Shown piece after piece: positions 24,923 to 33,305 of a stretch of 41,120 nucleotides of DNA. The translations under genes were made by a program, and so were the position numbers. The notes beneath the pieces were generated by a model. That model worked only from the letters and a program-made list of their open reading frames with translations, made no database searches and was not told the DNA's origin. Each line of letters begins with the position of its first letter. The stretch's first letter is position 1. The stretch is from RGIG4074 sp964615285. GTDB taxonomy: Bacteria; Bacillota; Clostridia; Christensenellales; Borkfalkiaceae. The stretch lies in contig CAZTND010000009.1 in NCBI GenBank assembly GCA_964615285.1, forward strand, positions 1 through 41,120. The letters run 5' to 3'.

Positions 24923-26986
24923 ATGGCAGAAAAAAGAACGATCGGCGAAGACGACTACAACGCCCAGGACATCAAAATTTTGGAAGGGCTGGACGCCGTG
25001 CGGCTCCGCCCCGGCATGTACATCGGCTCCACGGGCCCGAAGGGACTGCATCATATCCTTTGGGAGATCGTGGATAACGCCATCGACGAGGCGGCGAACG
25101 GCTATGCCGACAGGATAGAGGTCAGGCTCTACAAGGACGGCAGCGCCTCGGTCGAGGACAACGGCAGGGGCATTCCCACCGACATCCACCCCAAGACCAA
25201 AGTTTCGGGCGTGCAGGTCGTCTTTACCAAGCTCCATGCAGGCGGCAAATTCGACGAGCACAACTACTCCTTTTCGGGCGGGCTCCACGGCGTGGGCGCA
25301 TCCGTCACCAACGCCCTTTCCGAGTGGCTGGAAGTGGAAGTTTACAAGAATACCGTATATAAAATACGTTTTTCCTCCTACTACGACGAGGAAAAGAAAA
25401 AATACGAGTGCGGCATTCCCGAAGCGCCCCTGCTTGATACGGGCGAAAAGACCAAAAAGCGGGGCACGTTCGTGCATTTCAAACCGGATGCCAAAGTATT
25501 TTCCGAGACCGACTTCGACCTCGGAACGGTGGAGAGCCGTTTGCAGGAGCTTGCTTTCCTCAACAAAGGACTGCAAATCGTTCTCATCGACGAGCGGCAT
25601 ACGCAGGCGGAGATGATGGCGGTACGGGAGGACGGGGAACAGCCCGATCTCATCGCCGCGGCAACGCCCTATACGAAGACCTTCAAATACGACGGGGGAC
25701 TGAGCGATTTTGCCGCCTGCATAAACGAGGGCAAGACGGCGCTCTACAAGCCGCCGCTGCATTACAGCGCCGTCAAGGACGGCATCGTCGTGGAGTTTGC
25801 CATTCAGCATACCACCGACTTTACCGACAGCATCTTTTCCTTCGTCAACAACATCCCCACGCCCGAGGGGGGATACCACGAACAGGGGTTCCGTTCGGGA
25901 CTGACGCGCGCGCTCAACGATTATGCCCGTTCGCATAAGCTGTTGAAAGAAAAAGAGGCGAATTTACAGGGAGAGGATTTCCGCGAAGGGTTGACCGCGG
26001 TGCTTTCTGTCAAGATGAAAAACGTGCAGTTCGAGGGGCAGACCAAGACCAAGCTCGGCAATCCCGAGGCGCGCGCCCCCGTCGAGAGCACGGTCATCGA
26101 AGGCATAGAAAAGCTGACGGCGGAAGCCAAGGGCAAAACGTTTGAGGACATTGTAAAAAAAGCGCAGGGCGCGGCAAAAGTGAGAATTGCGGCGCGGCAG
26201 GCAAAGGACAACGCCCGCGCCAAGAACAGCATCGACAGCCTGACCCTGGTCGGCAAACTGGCGGCGTGTTCGGGCAGGAAGCCGGAGCTGAACGAGCTCT
26301 TCATCGTCGAGGGCGATTCGGCGGGCGGCACGGCAAAACAGGCGCGGGTGCGGCAGACGCAGTCCATCCTGCCCCTGCGCGGCAAGCCGCTCAACGTGGA
26401 GAAAAAGCGCCTCGATCAGATCTTGCAGAACGAGGAGATCCGCACCATGATCTCCGCCATCGGCGGGGGCATGGGGGGAGATTTCAATGTGGAGAAGATC
26501 AATTACCACAAGGTCATCATTCTTTCGGACGCCGACCCCGACGGCTATCACATCCGCTGCATTCTTCTGACTTTCTTCTACCGCTACATGGCGGACCTCG
26601 TCAAGGGCGGGTACGTCTACATCGGCATGCCGCCCCTCTATAAGGTCTACAAAAACAACGTCGAAGAGTATGCTTACGACGACGCCGAACTGGAGGAAAA
26701 GATAAAGATCGTCGGCAAGGGGTATCAGATACAGCGCTACAAGGGGCTGGGCGAAATGAGCGCCGAACAGCTCTGGGAGACGACCATGAACCCGCTCACC
26801 CGCAATCTGACGCAGGTGACCGTCGAAAACGCGCGCGAGGCCGAGCGCATGATCACTTCCCTCATGGGGGACAAAGTGGAGGGGCGCAAACAGTTCCTGG
26901 CGCAGTATGCCAATTTCAACAAAGTGGACGCCTTTATCGACAGGATGCCCGCAAAAAAGGAACGGGAGGGCGCGGTGAATGAGTAA
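24923..26986 (+). CDS. parE: DNA topoisomerase IV subunit B (GyrB/ParE family)
   Basis: ATPase subunit (687 residues) of a type IIA topoisomerase; with ParC it decatenates and relaxes chromosomes. Seen: GHKL ATPase motifs (EIVDNAIDEA, DNGRGIP, GLHGVGASVTNALS), the transducer domain, the Toprim domain with EGDSAGG and DADPDG (536-541), and the C-terminal YKGLGEM region. ATG 24923 with GAGAGG upstream is chosen; an ATG at 24890 would add 11 unrelated residues. ParE and not GyrB is inferred from the partner, which lacks a GyrA box. Oddities: DADPDG where DADVDG is usual, and EGGYHEQGF where EGGTHEEGF is usual. The gene overlaps parC by 8 bases. Confidence 0.85.
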   Translation: MAEKRTIGEDDYNAQDIKILEGLDAVRLRPGMYIGSTGPKGLHHILWEIVDNAIDEAANGYADRIEVRLYKDGSASVEDNGRGIPTDIHPKTKVSGVQVVFTKLHAGGKFDEHNYSFSGGLHGVGASVTNALSEWLEVEVYKNTVYKIRFSSYYDEEKKKYECGIPEAPLLDTGEKTKKRGTFVHFKPDAKVFSETDFDLGTVESRLQELAFLNKGLQIVLIDERHTQAEMMAVREDGEQPDLIAAATPYTKTFKYDGGLSDFAACINEGKTALYKPPLHYSAVKDGIVVEFAIQHTTDFTDSIFSFVNNIPTPEGGYHEQGFRSGLTRALNDYARSHKLLKEKEANLQGEDFREGLTAVLSVKMKNVQFEGQTKTKLGNPEARAPVESTVIEGIEKLTAEAKGKTFEDIVKKAQGAAKVRIAARQAKDNARAKNSIDSLTLVGKLAACSGRKPELNELFIVEGDSAGGTAKQARVRQTQSILPLRGKPLNVEKKRLDQILQNEEIRTMISAIGGGMGGDFNVEKINYHKVIILSDADPDGYHIRCILLTFFYRYMADLVKGGYVYIGMPPLYKVYKNNVEEYAYDDAELEEKIKIVGKGYQIQRYKGLGEMSAEQLWETTMNPLTRNLTQVTVENAREAERMITSLMGDKVEGRKQFLAQYANFNKVDAFIDRMPAKKEREGAVNE

Positions 26987-29429
26987 GCGGCAGGAACAGG
27001 CAAACGAAACGCCTACGGGCGAACTGATCGTATCTCCCCTGGAGGAAGTCCTCCACAATTCCATGCTGCCCTATGCGGAATACGTCATTCTCGACCGCGC
27101 GCTGCCGCGCGTGGAGGACGGGCTGAAACCCGTGCAGCGGCGCATCCTCTATACCATGAACGAGATGGGGCTGACCCCCGACAAGCCGCATAAAAAATGC
27201 GCGCGCATCGTGGGCGACTGCATGGGCAAATACCACCCGCACGGCGATTCCTCGGTGTATGACGCCCTGGTGCGCCTGGCGCAGGATTTCAATATGGGGC
27301 AGACGCTCGTGGACGGGCACGGCAATTTCGGCTCGGTGGACGGCGACTCCGCCGCCGCCATGCGCTATACCGAGGCGCGCATGACGCCCGCCGCCCTTGA
27401 AATGCTCCGCGACCTCGACAAGGACACGGTGCCCTGGCAGCCCAATTTCGACGATTCCCTGAAAGAGCCGACCCTCCTTCCCGGCAGGATCCCCAACCTG
27501 CTCGTCAACGGGGCGTACGGCATCGCCGTCGGGCTTGCCACCAACATTCCCACGCACAACCTCGGCGAGGTCATCGACGGGGTCATCGCCTACATCGACG
27601 ATCCCAAGATGAAGCTCGACAAGATGATCAAGTACATTCCCGCGCCCGATTTTCCGACGGGGGGATACATCATTGCGGGCGAGCTGTATCAGGCATATCA
27701 GTCGGGCAAGGGGCGTATCACCATCCGCGCGCGCATGCACGTCGAGGCGGAAGGGGACAAAAAACTCATCGTCATCACTGAAATTCCCTATCAGGTGAAC
27801 AAGGCGGCGCTGCTGCGCAAGATCGCCGACCTGCGTTCGGACAAAAAGCACCCGATCATGGACCAGGTGCTGGACATCACGGACGAGTCCGACCGCACGG
27901 GCATGCGCGCCGTCATCAAGGTCAAAGGGGACGCCGACATCGACGAGCTGCTCGCCTTCCTGCGCCGGAACACCGACCTCGAAGTGAGTTTCGGCATCAA
28001 CATGGTCGCCATTGCGGACGGCAAGCCCCAGCAGCTCGGGCTCATGCAGATCATCCGTCACTATGTGGAGTTCCAGCGCGAGGTCATTCTGCGCCGCTCC
28101 AGGTACGATCTGGCGCAGGCAAAAGAGCGGTGCCATATCCTGGAAGGGCTCATCATCGCCGTGCGCAACATCGACGAAGTGGTCGCCATCATCAAAAAAT
28201 CGGAGAGTACCCCGGATGCGCGCCGGAAACTGCGCGAGCGGTTCGGGCTCTCCGAGCGGCAGGCACAGGCCATTCTCGATCTGCGGCTCGCCCGGCTGAC
28301 CAAGCTGGAGATATACAAGCTGGAACAGGAGCTGGAACAGCTCCGGATCCTCATCGACAAACTGACGAAGATCGTGAACAGCACCCGCCTGCAGCTGCAG
28401 GTGGTCAAGGAGGAACTGGGCGAGATCGCCAGAAAATACCGCCGTCCCCGCCGCAGCGAGCTGGTGCTCAATGAAAAGGAGATCAAACTCGAACGCAGGG
28501 ACGAAAAGCCCCCCGCCTCCCCCTGCGTGCTCTGCGCCATGGCGGACGGAACGCTCAAATGCGTCGGGGAAAAGAGCTATAATCTCTCCTATAAGGGGGT
28601 CAACGCCAAGACGACGGCCAACAACATCATTGCCTTCAACCTGCCCGTGCAGTCGGACAAGGTGGTGCTGGCGTTCTCCGACCGCGGCAACTGTTTCAAA
28701 CTCAGGCCGGAGGAGCTGAACTGCAAATTGTCGGACAAGGGCTTCCGCCTCAAAGACTTCTATGAAGAGGCGGCCGAGGACGAGCGCGCCGTCGGGTTCT
28801 TCGAAGAGGGTGGCGACCTCTCGGGCGAACTCCTGTTCATCACCGAAAAGGGCATGCTCAAGCGCACGGCGCGGGAGGAGTACACCCTCAACAAACCCTT
28901 CTATCAGGCGATCCGCCTCAACGAGGGCGACCGCGTGCTGACCGTGGAAAAATATGTCGGCGACGCCGAGGAGGGCGAAACGGTGTTCTTCGTCACCCGG
29001 CTCGGCAACTGCCTGAACGCGCAGATGAACGATATTCCCGTGCAAGGCCGCATTTCGGGCGGCGTCAAGGGCATCATGCTCACGGAGGACGACCGGACGA
29101 TCTTTGCCCGGCAGATCAACGGCGAGGGGGAGATCATCCTCGCCACCAGGTGCGGGCGGTTCAAGCGGGTCATCTCCTGTCAGATCGACCCTTCGCCCCG
29201 CTACCGCAAGGGCTGCCGCATCGCCACCTTCACCGACAAGTCGGACGAGATCATCTTTGCCGATTACGTCACCACGCCCTACTATCTTGCCGTCGCCGAT
29301 CCCGAAGGGAACATGATCTCCTGGGATACCGAGGATGTGAACATCGAAATTTCTTCGGCAAAGGGCAGGAAATTAAAGGGGCATTCGGCCGCCGTCGCCG
29401 CTGTCTATTCGCTTAAATTTTTACAGTGA
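26979..29429 (+). CDS. parC: DNA topoisomerase IV subunit A (GyrA/ParC family)
   Basis: DNA-cleaving subunit (816 residues) of the type IIA topoisomerase. Seen: the winged-helix region with HPHGDSSVYD (the quinolone-determining Ser and Asp are the susceptible residues), the catalytic Tyr in AMRYTEARM, the tower and coiled-coil domains with the RQAQAILDLRLARLT motif, and a six-bladed C-terminal pinwheel. The QRRGGKG GyrA box expected in the first blade is not found; only a later IPVQGRISGGVKG repeat is present. This favours topoisomerase IV over gyrase. The start overlaps the parE stop (ATGAGTAA), with a GGGAGGG site before it. Confidence 0.88.
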   Translation: MSKRQEQANETPTGELIVSPLEEVLHNSMLPYAEYVILDRALPRVEDGLKPVQRRILYTMNEMGLTPDKPHKKCARIVGDCMGKYHPHGDSSVYDALVRLAQDFNMGQTLVDGHGNFGSVDGDSAAAMRYTEARMTPAALEMLRDLDKDTVPWQPNFDDSLKEPTLLPGRIPNLLVNGAYGIAVGLATNIPTHNLGEVIDGVIAYIDDPKMKLDKMIKYIPAPDFPTGGYIIAGELYQAYQSGKGRITIRARMHVEAEGDKKLIVITEIPYQVNKAALLRKIADLRSDKKHPIMDQVLDITDESDRTGMRAVIKVKGDADIDELLAFLRRNTDLEVSFGINMVAIADGKPQQLGLMQIIRHYVEFQREVILRRSRYDLAQAKERCHILEGLIIAVRNIDEVVAIIKKSESTPDARRKLRERFGLSERQAQAILDLRLARLTKLEIYKLEQELEQLRILIDKLTKIVNSTRLQLQVVKEELGEIARKYRRPRRSELVLNEKEIKLERRDEKPPASPCVLCAMADGTLKCVGEKSYNLSYKGVNAKTTANNIIAFNLPVQSDKVVLAFSDRGNCFKLRPEELNCKLSDKGFRLKDFYEEAAEDERAVGFFEEGGDLSGELLFITEKGMLKRTAREEYTLNKPFYQAIRLNEGDRVLTVEKYVGDAEEGETVFFVTRLGNCLNAQMNDIPVQGRISGGVKGIMLTEDDRTIFARQINGEGEIILATRCGRFKRVISCQIDPSPRYRKGCRIATFTDKSDEIIFADYVTTPYYLAVADPEGNMISWDTEDVNIEISSAKGRKLKGHSAAVAAVYSLKFLQ

Positions 29430-29484
29430 GAGGATAAGACAAACGCGGCATGCCCGCATGGAACGGGCAAAAGGAGAATGAAAA

Positions 29485-30351
29485 ATGGAAGAGAAGAAGC
29501 GCTACGACGTCATCATCGTCGGTACGGGCGTGGCGGGGCTGTCCGCCGCGCTCACATTGAAGCTGCACGATCTGGACATCCTTTTGCTGGGCACGCCCCT
29601 TCTGTCCGAAAAGATACGGCGGGCGGAGAAGATCAAGAATTATCCCGGCTTGCCCTCCGTTTCGGGCGAGCAATTCGCCGCCGCCCTGCGCGCGCAGGCG
29701 GAAGAAGCGGGGCTTTTGGTGACCCCGCAGACGGCGACGGGGGTATACGCCATGGGTGGGTATTTCTCCGTTTCCGCCGAAGAGGAAACGTTCGAAGGCC
29801 GCGCCGTCATCCTTGCCACGGGCGTGGAGTCCGTCAAGAGTACGGCGGGCGAAGAGACGTTTTTGGGCAGGGGCGTCAGCTACTGCGCCACCTGCGACGG
29901 ATTTTTGTACAAGGGCAAGACCATTGCCGTTGTGTGCACCTCCAAGGAGAAGGAGGGCGAGGCGGCGTTTCTTGCCTCCCTTGCTGCAAAGGTCTATTAT
30001 GTCCCGCTCTACAAGGGGCCTTCCTTTTCTGCGCCGAACGTGGAATACGTCGGGGGCATGCCCTTGAAAATAGCGGGAAGCCGCCGCGCGGAAAAACTCA
30101 TTTTCAAGGACAGGGAACTCTCCGTGGACGGCATCTTTTTCTTAAAGACCGCTCAGCCGCCCGCCGCCCTCGTCGGCGGGCTGAAAACGGAGGGCGGGCA
30201 CATCGCCGTCGGGCGGGACATGAGCACCAACTTAAAGGGGCTGTTCGCTGCGGGCGACTGCACGGGCAGGCCCTATCAGTACGCCAAGGCGGCGGGCGAA
30301 GGCAACGTGGCGGCGCACGCCGCCGTGGAGTACCTGCGTTCGCTCGGCTGA
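29485..30351 (+). CDS. Thioredoxin-reductase-like flavoprotein without an NADPH-binding motif
   Basis: A 288-residue protein with the low-molecular-weight thioredoxin reductase fold. Seen: FAD motif GTGVAG (13-18), the redox pair CATC (Cys134, Cys137), and the C-terminal FAD motif AAGDCTGRPYQYAKAAGEG. The second Rossmann region, where NADPH-dependent enzymes have GGGxSA and HRRxxxR, reads AVVCTSKEKEGEAAFLASL and PLYKGPSFS; both nucleotide motifs are missing. This is the pattern of the ferredoxin-dependent flavin thioredoxin reductases (FFTR) described in clostridia. A ferredoxin-fed role in thiol redox balance is therefore likely, but not shown. AAAGGAG precedes the ATG by about 7 bases. Confidence 0.82.
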   Translation: MEEKKRYDVIIVGTGVAGLSAALTLKLHDLDILLLGTPLLSEKIRRAEKIKNYPGLPSVSGEQFAAALRAQAEEAGLLVTPQTATGVYAMGGYFSVSAEEETFEGRAVILATGVESVKSTAGEETFLGRGVSYCATCDGFLYKGKTIAVVCTSKEKEGEAAFLASLAAKVYYVPLYKGPSFSAPNVEYVGGMPLKIAGSRRAEKLIFKDRELSVDGIFFLKTAQPPAALVGGLKTEGGHIAVGRDMSTNLKGLFAAGDCTGRPYQYAKAAGEGNVAAHAAVEYLRSLG

Positions 30352-30393
30352 CGCCCTTTCTTTTCTTATTTTTGATCGTCCGACGGAAAGACC

Positions 30394-31749
30394 ATGCTGA
30401 CTTACGATATGGAAAAGAGGGGAAAAATTCCCCGTTACGACTATCTCTACCGCTGTATCAAGGCGGATATTCTGGAAGGGGGGCTGCAAAGCGGCAGCCG
30501 CCTGCCTTCCAAGCGCGCTTTAGCGGAACACCTCGCCGTCAGCGTCGTCACCGTCGAAAACGCCTACGGACAGCTCGAGTCGGAGGGATACATCGTCTCC
30601 CGGCCGCGGAGCGGTTATTATGTCTGCCCCGCCGAGGAACTGCCCGTTTTGCCCGTGCATCCGGTCCTTTCCGGGCCTCCCGCGCCCGCCGTCCGCGCGG
30701 AGGAGGGGACGGAGAGAAAGTGGAAGTACGACTTTGCTTCCAACCGCGTGAATCCCGCGCATTTTCCCTTTTCGGTCTGGTCGCGGCTCATGCGCGAAAC
30801 GCTCTCCTTCGGCGGCGAGGAATTGCTGCGGCGCTCCCCCTTCAACGGGGAACGGGCGCTGCGGGAGGCGATCGGGGAGTATCTTCTGCGCAGCCGCGGC
30901 ATCGTCGCCCCGCCCGGGCGCATCGTCGTCGGCGCGGGGACGGAATACCTGTATGGGCTGGTCGTGCAGCTCTTGGGGCGGGACAGGGTGTATGCCGTGG
31001 AAGATCCGTCCTACCGCAAGATCGCGCAGGTCTACCGTGCCAACGGCGCAAAGGTGGTCTCCGTCGGGCTGGACGGGCAGGGGGTGCGGCCCGAACTGCT
31101 GCATGCGACCCCCGTCACCGTCCTGCACGTTTCCCCCTCGCACCACTATCCGACGGGCATCGTGACGGGCTTCACCCGCCGCAGCGAACTTCTGGCATGG
31201 GCCGTCAGAAAGGGCGGCTATGTCATCGAGGACGACTACGACAGCGAATTCCGCCTGTCCGGCAAACCCATTCAGCCCATGCAGGCACTGGACACCGCGG
31301 GGCGGGTCATCTATGTCAACACCTTTTCCCGCACGCTCGCGCCCTCCATGCGCATCAGTTATATGGTGCTGCCCGAAGGGCTGATGCACGAATTTTCCGA
31401 AAAACTCGGGTTCTATGCCTGCACCGTGCCCGTCTTTGAACAGCTGACGCTGGCAAAATTCATTGCGGAGGGGTATTTCGAGCGGCATTTGAGCCGTATG
31501 CGCAACATTTACCGCAAAAAGCGGGACGAAGTGATCGGACTGTTCAGGGAGAGCGGGTATCCTTTGGAGATACGCGAGGAGGACGCGGGGCTGCACTTTC
31601 TGGTGCGGCTGCAGACCGATCTTCCGGACGAAGAGGTTCGCCGGCTTGCCGCCGACAGAGGCGTGCGGCTGGCATTTTTGTCGGATTTTGCGGCGGACGG
31701 CGGGGAAAAACTCGAACATTGCATCATCGTCAATTATTCCGGGCTTTGA
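30394..31749 (+). CDS. MocR-family (GntR-aminotransferase) transcription regulator
   Basis: A 451-residue fusion of an N-terminal GntR winged helix (about 10-80: SGSRLPSKRALAEHLAVSVVTVENAY, the DNA-binding helix pair) and a fold-type I aminotransferase-like domain (about 110-450) that usually binds PLP. Relatives include PdxR and GabR. The PLP phosphate/ring contacts look present (VIEDDYDSEF), but the Schiff-base Lys of the FSKTL motif is Arg (Arg313, codon CGC at 31330-31332, in NTFSRTLAPSMRISYMVLP). The protein may sense an effector without covalent PLP. It starts 42 bases after the flavoprotein gene; no nearby pdx or gab genes indicate its target. Confidence 0.88.
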   Translation: MLTYDMEKRGKIPRYDYLYRCIKADILEGGLQSGSRLPSKRALAEHLAVSVVTVENAYGQLESEGYIVSRPRSGYYVCPAEELPVLPVHPVLSGPPAPAVRAEEGTERKWKYDFASNRVNPAHFPFSVWSRLMRETLSFGGEELLRRSPFNGERALREAIGEYLLRSRGIVAPPGRIVVGAGTEYLYGLVVQLLGRDRVYAVEDPSYRKIAQVYRANGAKVVSVGLDGQGVRPELLHATPVTVLHVSPSHHYPTGIVTGFTRRSELLAWAVRKGGYVIEDDYDSEFRLSGKPIQPMQALDTAGRVIYVNTFSRTLAPSMRISYMVLPEGLMHEFSEKLGFYACTVPVFEQLTLAKFIAEGYFERHLSRMRNIYRKKRDEVIGLFRESGYPLEIREEDAGLHFLVRLQTDLPDEEVRRLAADRGVRLAFLSDFAADGGEKLEHCIIVNYSGL

Positions 31750-31822
31750 AAGAAACTACCGCCCGGCGAAAAATTTATTTTTTTGATCGCAAGGATAAAA
31801 ATACGGTCAGGAGGAGTTGTTT

Positions 31823-32407
31823 ATGACGGAAAGAGAAAAAATGATCGCGGGGGAACTGTATGACGGCACGGATCCCGAACTGGAAGCGGGGCGGCGGCGC
31901 ATCCGTGACCTCGTGTACGATTACAACTTAACGCGGGAGAGCGAAGCGGAAAGGCGTGCCGCCATGCTCGATGAAATGTTCGGCGCGCACGGAGAAAACA
32001 CGACGGTCTGTCCGCCCGTGCATTTCGATTACGGCAACAACACGGTCGTGGGGGATCACTTTTTCTCCAACTTCAATCTTACCGTGCTGGACGTCGCGCC
32101 CGTCAGAATGGGGAACAACGTGTACATCGGGCCGAACGTGACGTTCGCCACACCCATGCACGCAATGAACGCCGTGAAGCGGCGGGCAAGACAGCGGGAG
32201 GACGGCAGCTGGTATGACCTCGAATACGCAAAACCCGTCACGGTGGGCAGCGACGTTTGGATCGCGGCGGGCGTCATCGTCTGCGGCGGCGTCACCATCG
32301 GCGACGGCGCGGTCATCGGCGCGGGCAGCGTGGTCACGCGCGACGTGCCGCCCTACACCCTCTGCGCGGGCAATCCCTGCCGCGTTATCCGCAAATTGGA
32401 AAAATAA
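31823..32407 (+). CDS. Sugar O-acetyltransferase (maltose/galactoside acetyltransferase family)
   Basis: Cytosolic acetyl-CoA-dependent acetyltransferase of 194 residues with the left-handed beta-helix (hexapeptide repeat) fold. Seen: the N-terminal Mac domain (MTEREKMIAGELYDGTDPEL), hexapeptide repeats from about 60 onward, the catalytic His in ATPMHAMNAVKRR, and C-terminal GSDVWIAAGVIV, GAGSVVTRDVP and the NPCRVIRKL end. CAGGAGGAG gives ideal spacing to ATG 31823; a TTG two codons upstream is inside the ribosome site and is rejected. It is the first gene of a three-gene carbohydrate cluster and may acetylate glucose, maltose or similar sugars. Confidence 0.9.
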   Translation: MTEREKMIAGELYDGTDPELEAGRRRIRDLVYDYNLTRESEAERRAAMLDEMFGAHGENTTVCPPVHFDYGNNTVVGDHFFSNFNLTVLDVAPVRMGNNVYIGPNVTFATPMHAMNAVKRRARQREDGSWYDLEYAKPVTVGSDVWIAAGVIVCGGVTIGDGAVIGAGSVVTRDVPPYTLCAGNPCRVIRKLEK

Positions 32408-32428
32408 AAACGGGAGGAATGTGAAATC

Positions 32429-33304
32429 ATGCTGTATACCATCGAAAACGAATGCCTGTTTGTCACCGCGGACGAGGTCGGCGGGCAGTTGATGTCCGTC
32501 AGGACCAAAAAGGACGGGCACGAATACCTCTGGCAGGGCGATCCGAAATATTGGACGGGGCGGGCATACAACCTCTTTCCCGTCATCGGCAGAATGAACG
32601 GCGGCAAGTACGATTACCGCGGCAGGACCTACGACATGCCCATGCACGGGCTGGTGCGCAAGACGCCCCTGCGCGCCGAAAAGGAGAGCGGCACGCGCCT
32701 CTCCTTCTCCTATGCGGACAACGAGGAAACGCACAAATATTATCCCTTCCGTTTTCTGTATAAAGTGACCTTTGCCCTGGAAGGCAACCGCCTGGCGGTG
32801 ACGACAACGGTGCAAAACACCGACGACAAGCCCATCCACTTCGGCGTGGGCGGGCACCCCGGGTTCTTCGTGCCGATGGAGGAGGGGCTTGCCTTCGAGG
32901 ACTATTATGTGCAGTTTGAACGGGCGAAGGACCTGCGGCAGTGCGTCATGACGGATGACGTGCTTTTCTCGGGCATGACCCCTTCCTATCCCCTCGACGG
33001 CGATAAATTATGGCTCAGGCACTCTCTCTTCCCCGTGGACGCGCTCGTGCTCATGAACACGGGCGGCAGAGCGGTCATCGCCAGCGACAAGGGGAAACGC
33101 AGGGTCGCCATGGAATATCCCGACATGAAATATATGGGCGTGTGGCAGGTCGCAAAATCGGACGCGCCGTACATCTGTCTGGAACCGTGGAGCATGCTGC
33201 CCGCGTCGGCGGCGGGGCGGGACGATTTCGAAACCAAGCCCGACATGACCCACCTGCCCGCCGGGGGAACGTACCGGAACACCTGGACTTTGGAGATAGA
33301 ATAA
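32429..33304 (+). CDS. Aldose 1-epimerase family protein (LacX-like)
   Basis: A 291-residue protein with the galactose-mutarotase beta-sandwich fold, of the LacX-like branch. Such enzymes interconvert the alpha and beta anomers of sugars or sugar phosphates. Seen: the FPVIGRMNGGKY strip, the His in MHGLVR, the VGGHPGFFVP motif with a second conserved His, and the C-terminal CLEPW motif with the catalytic-type Glu. GGGAGGA lies 10 bases before the ATG. It follows the acetyltransferase by 21 bases and is one base before the GH13 gene, so they are surely co-transcribed. Confidence 0.88.
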   Translation: MLYTIENECLFVTADEVGGQLMSVRTKKDGHEYLWQGDPKYWTGRAYNLFPVIGRMNGGKYDYRGRTYDMPMHGLVRKTPLRAEKESGTRLSFSYADNEETHKYYPFRFLYKVTFALEGNRLAVTTTVQNTDDKPIHFGVGGHPGFFVPMEEGLAFEDYYVQFERAKDLRQCVMTDDVLFSGMTPSYPLDGDKLWLRHSLFPVDALVLMNTGGRAVIASDKGKRRVAMEYPDMKYMGVWQVAKSDAPYICLEPWSMLPASAAGRDDFETKPDMTHLPAGGTYRNTWTLEIE

Positions 33305-33305
33305 G

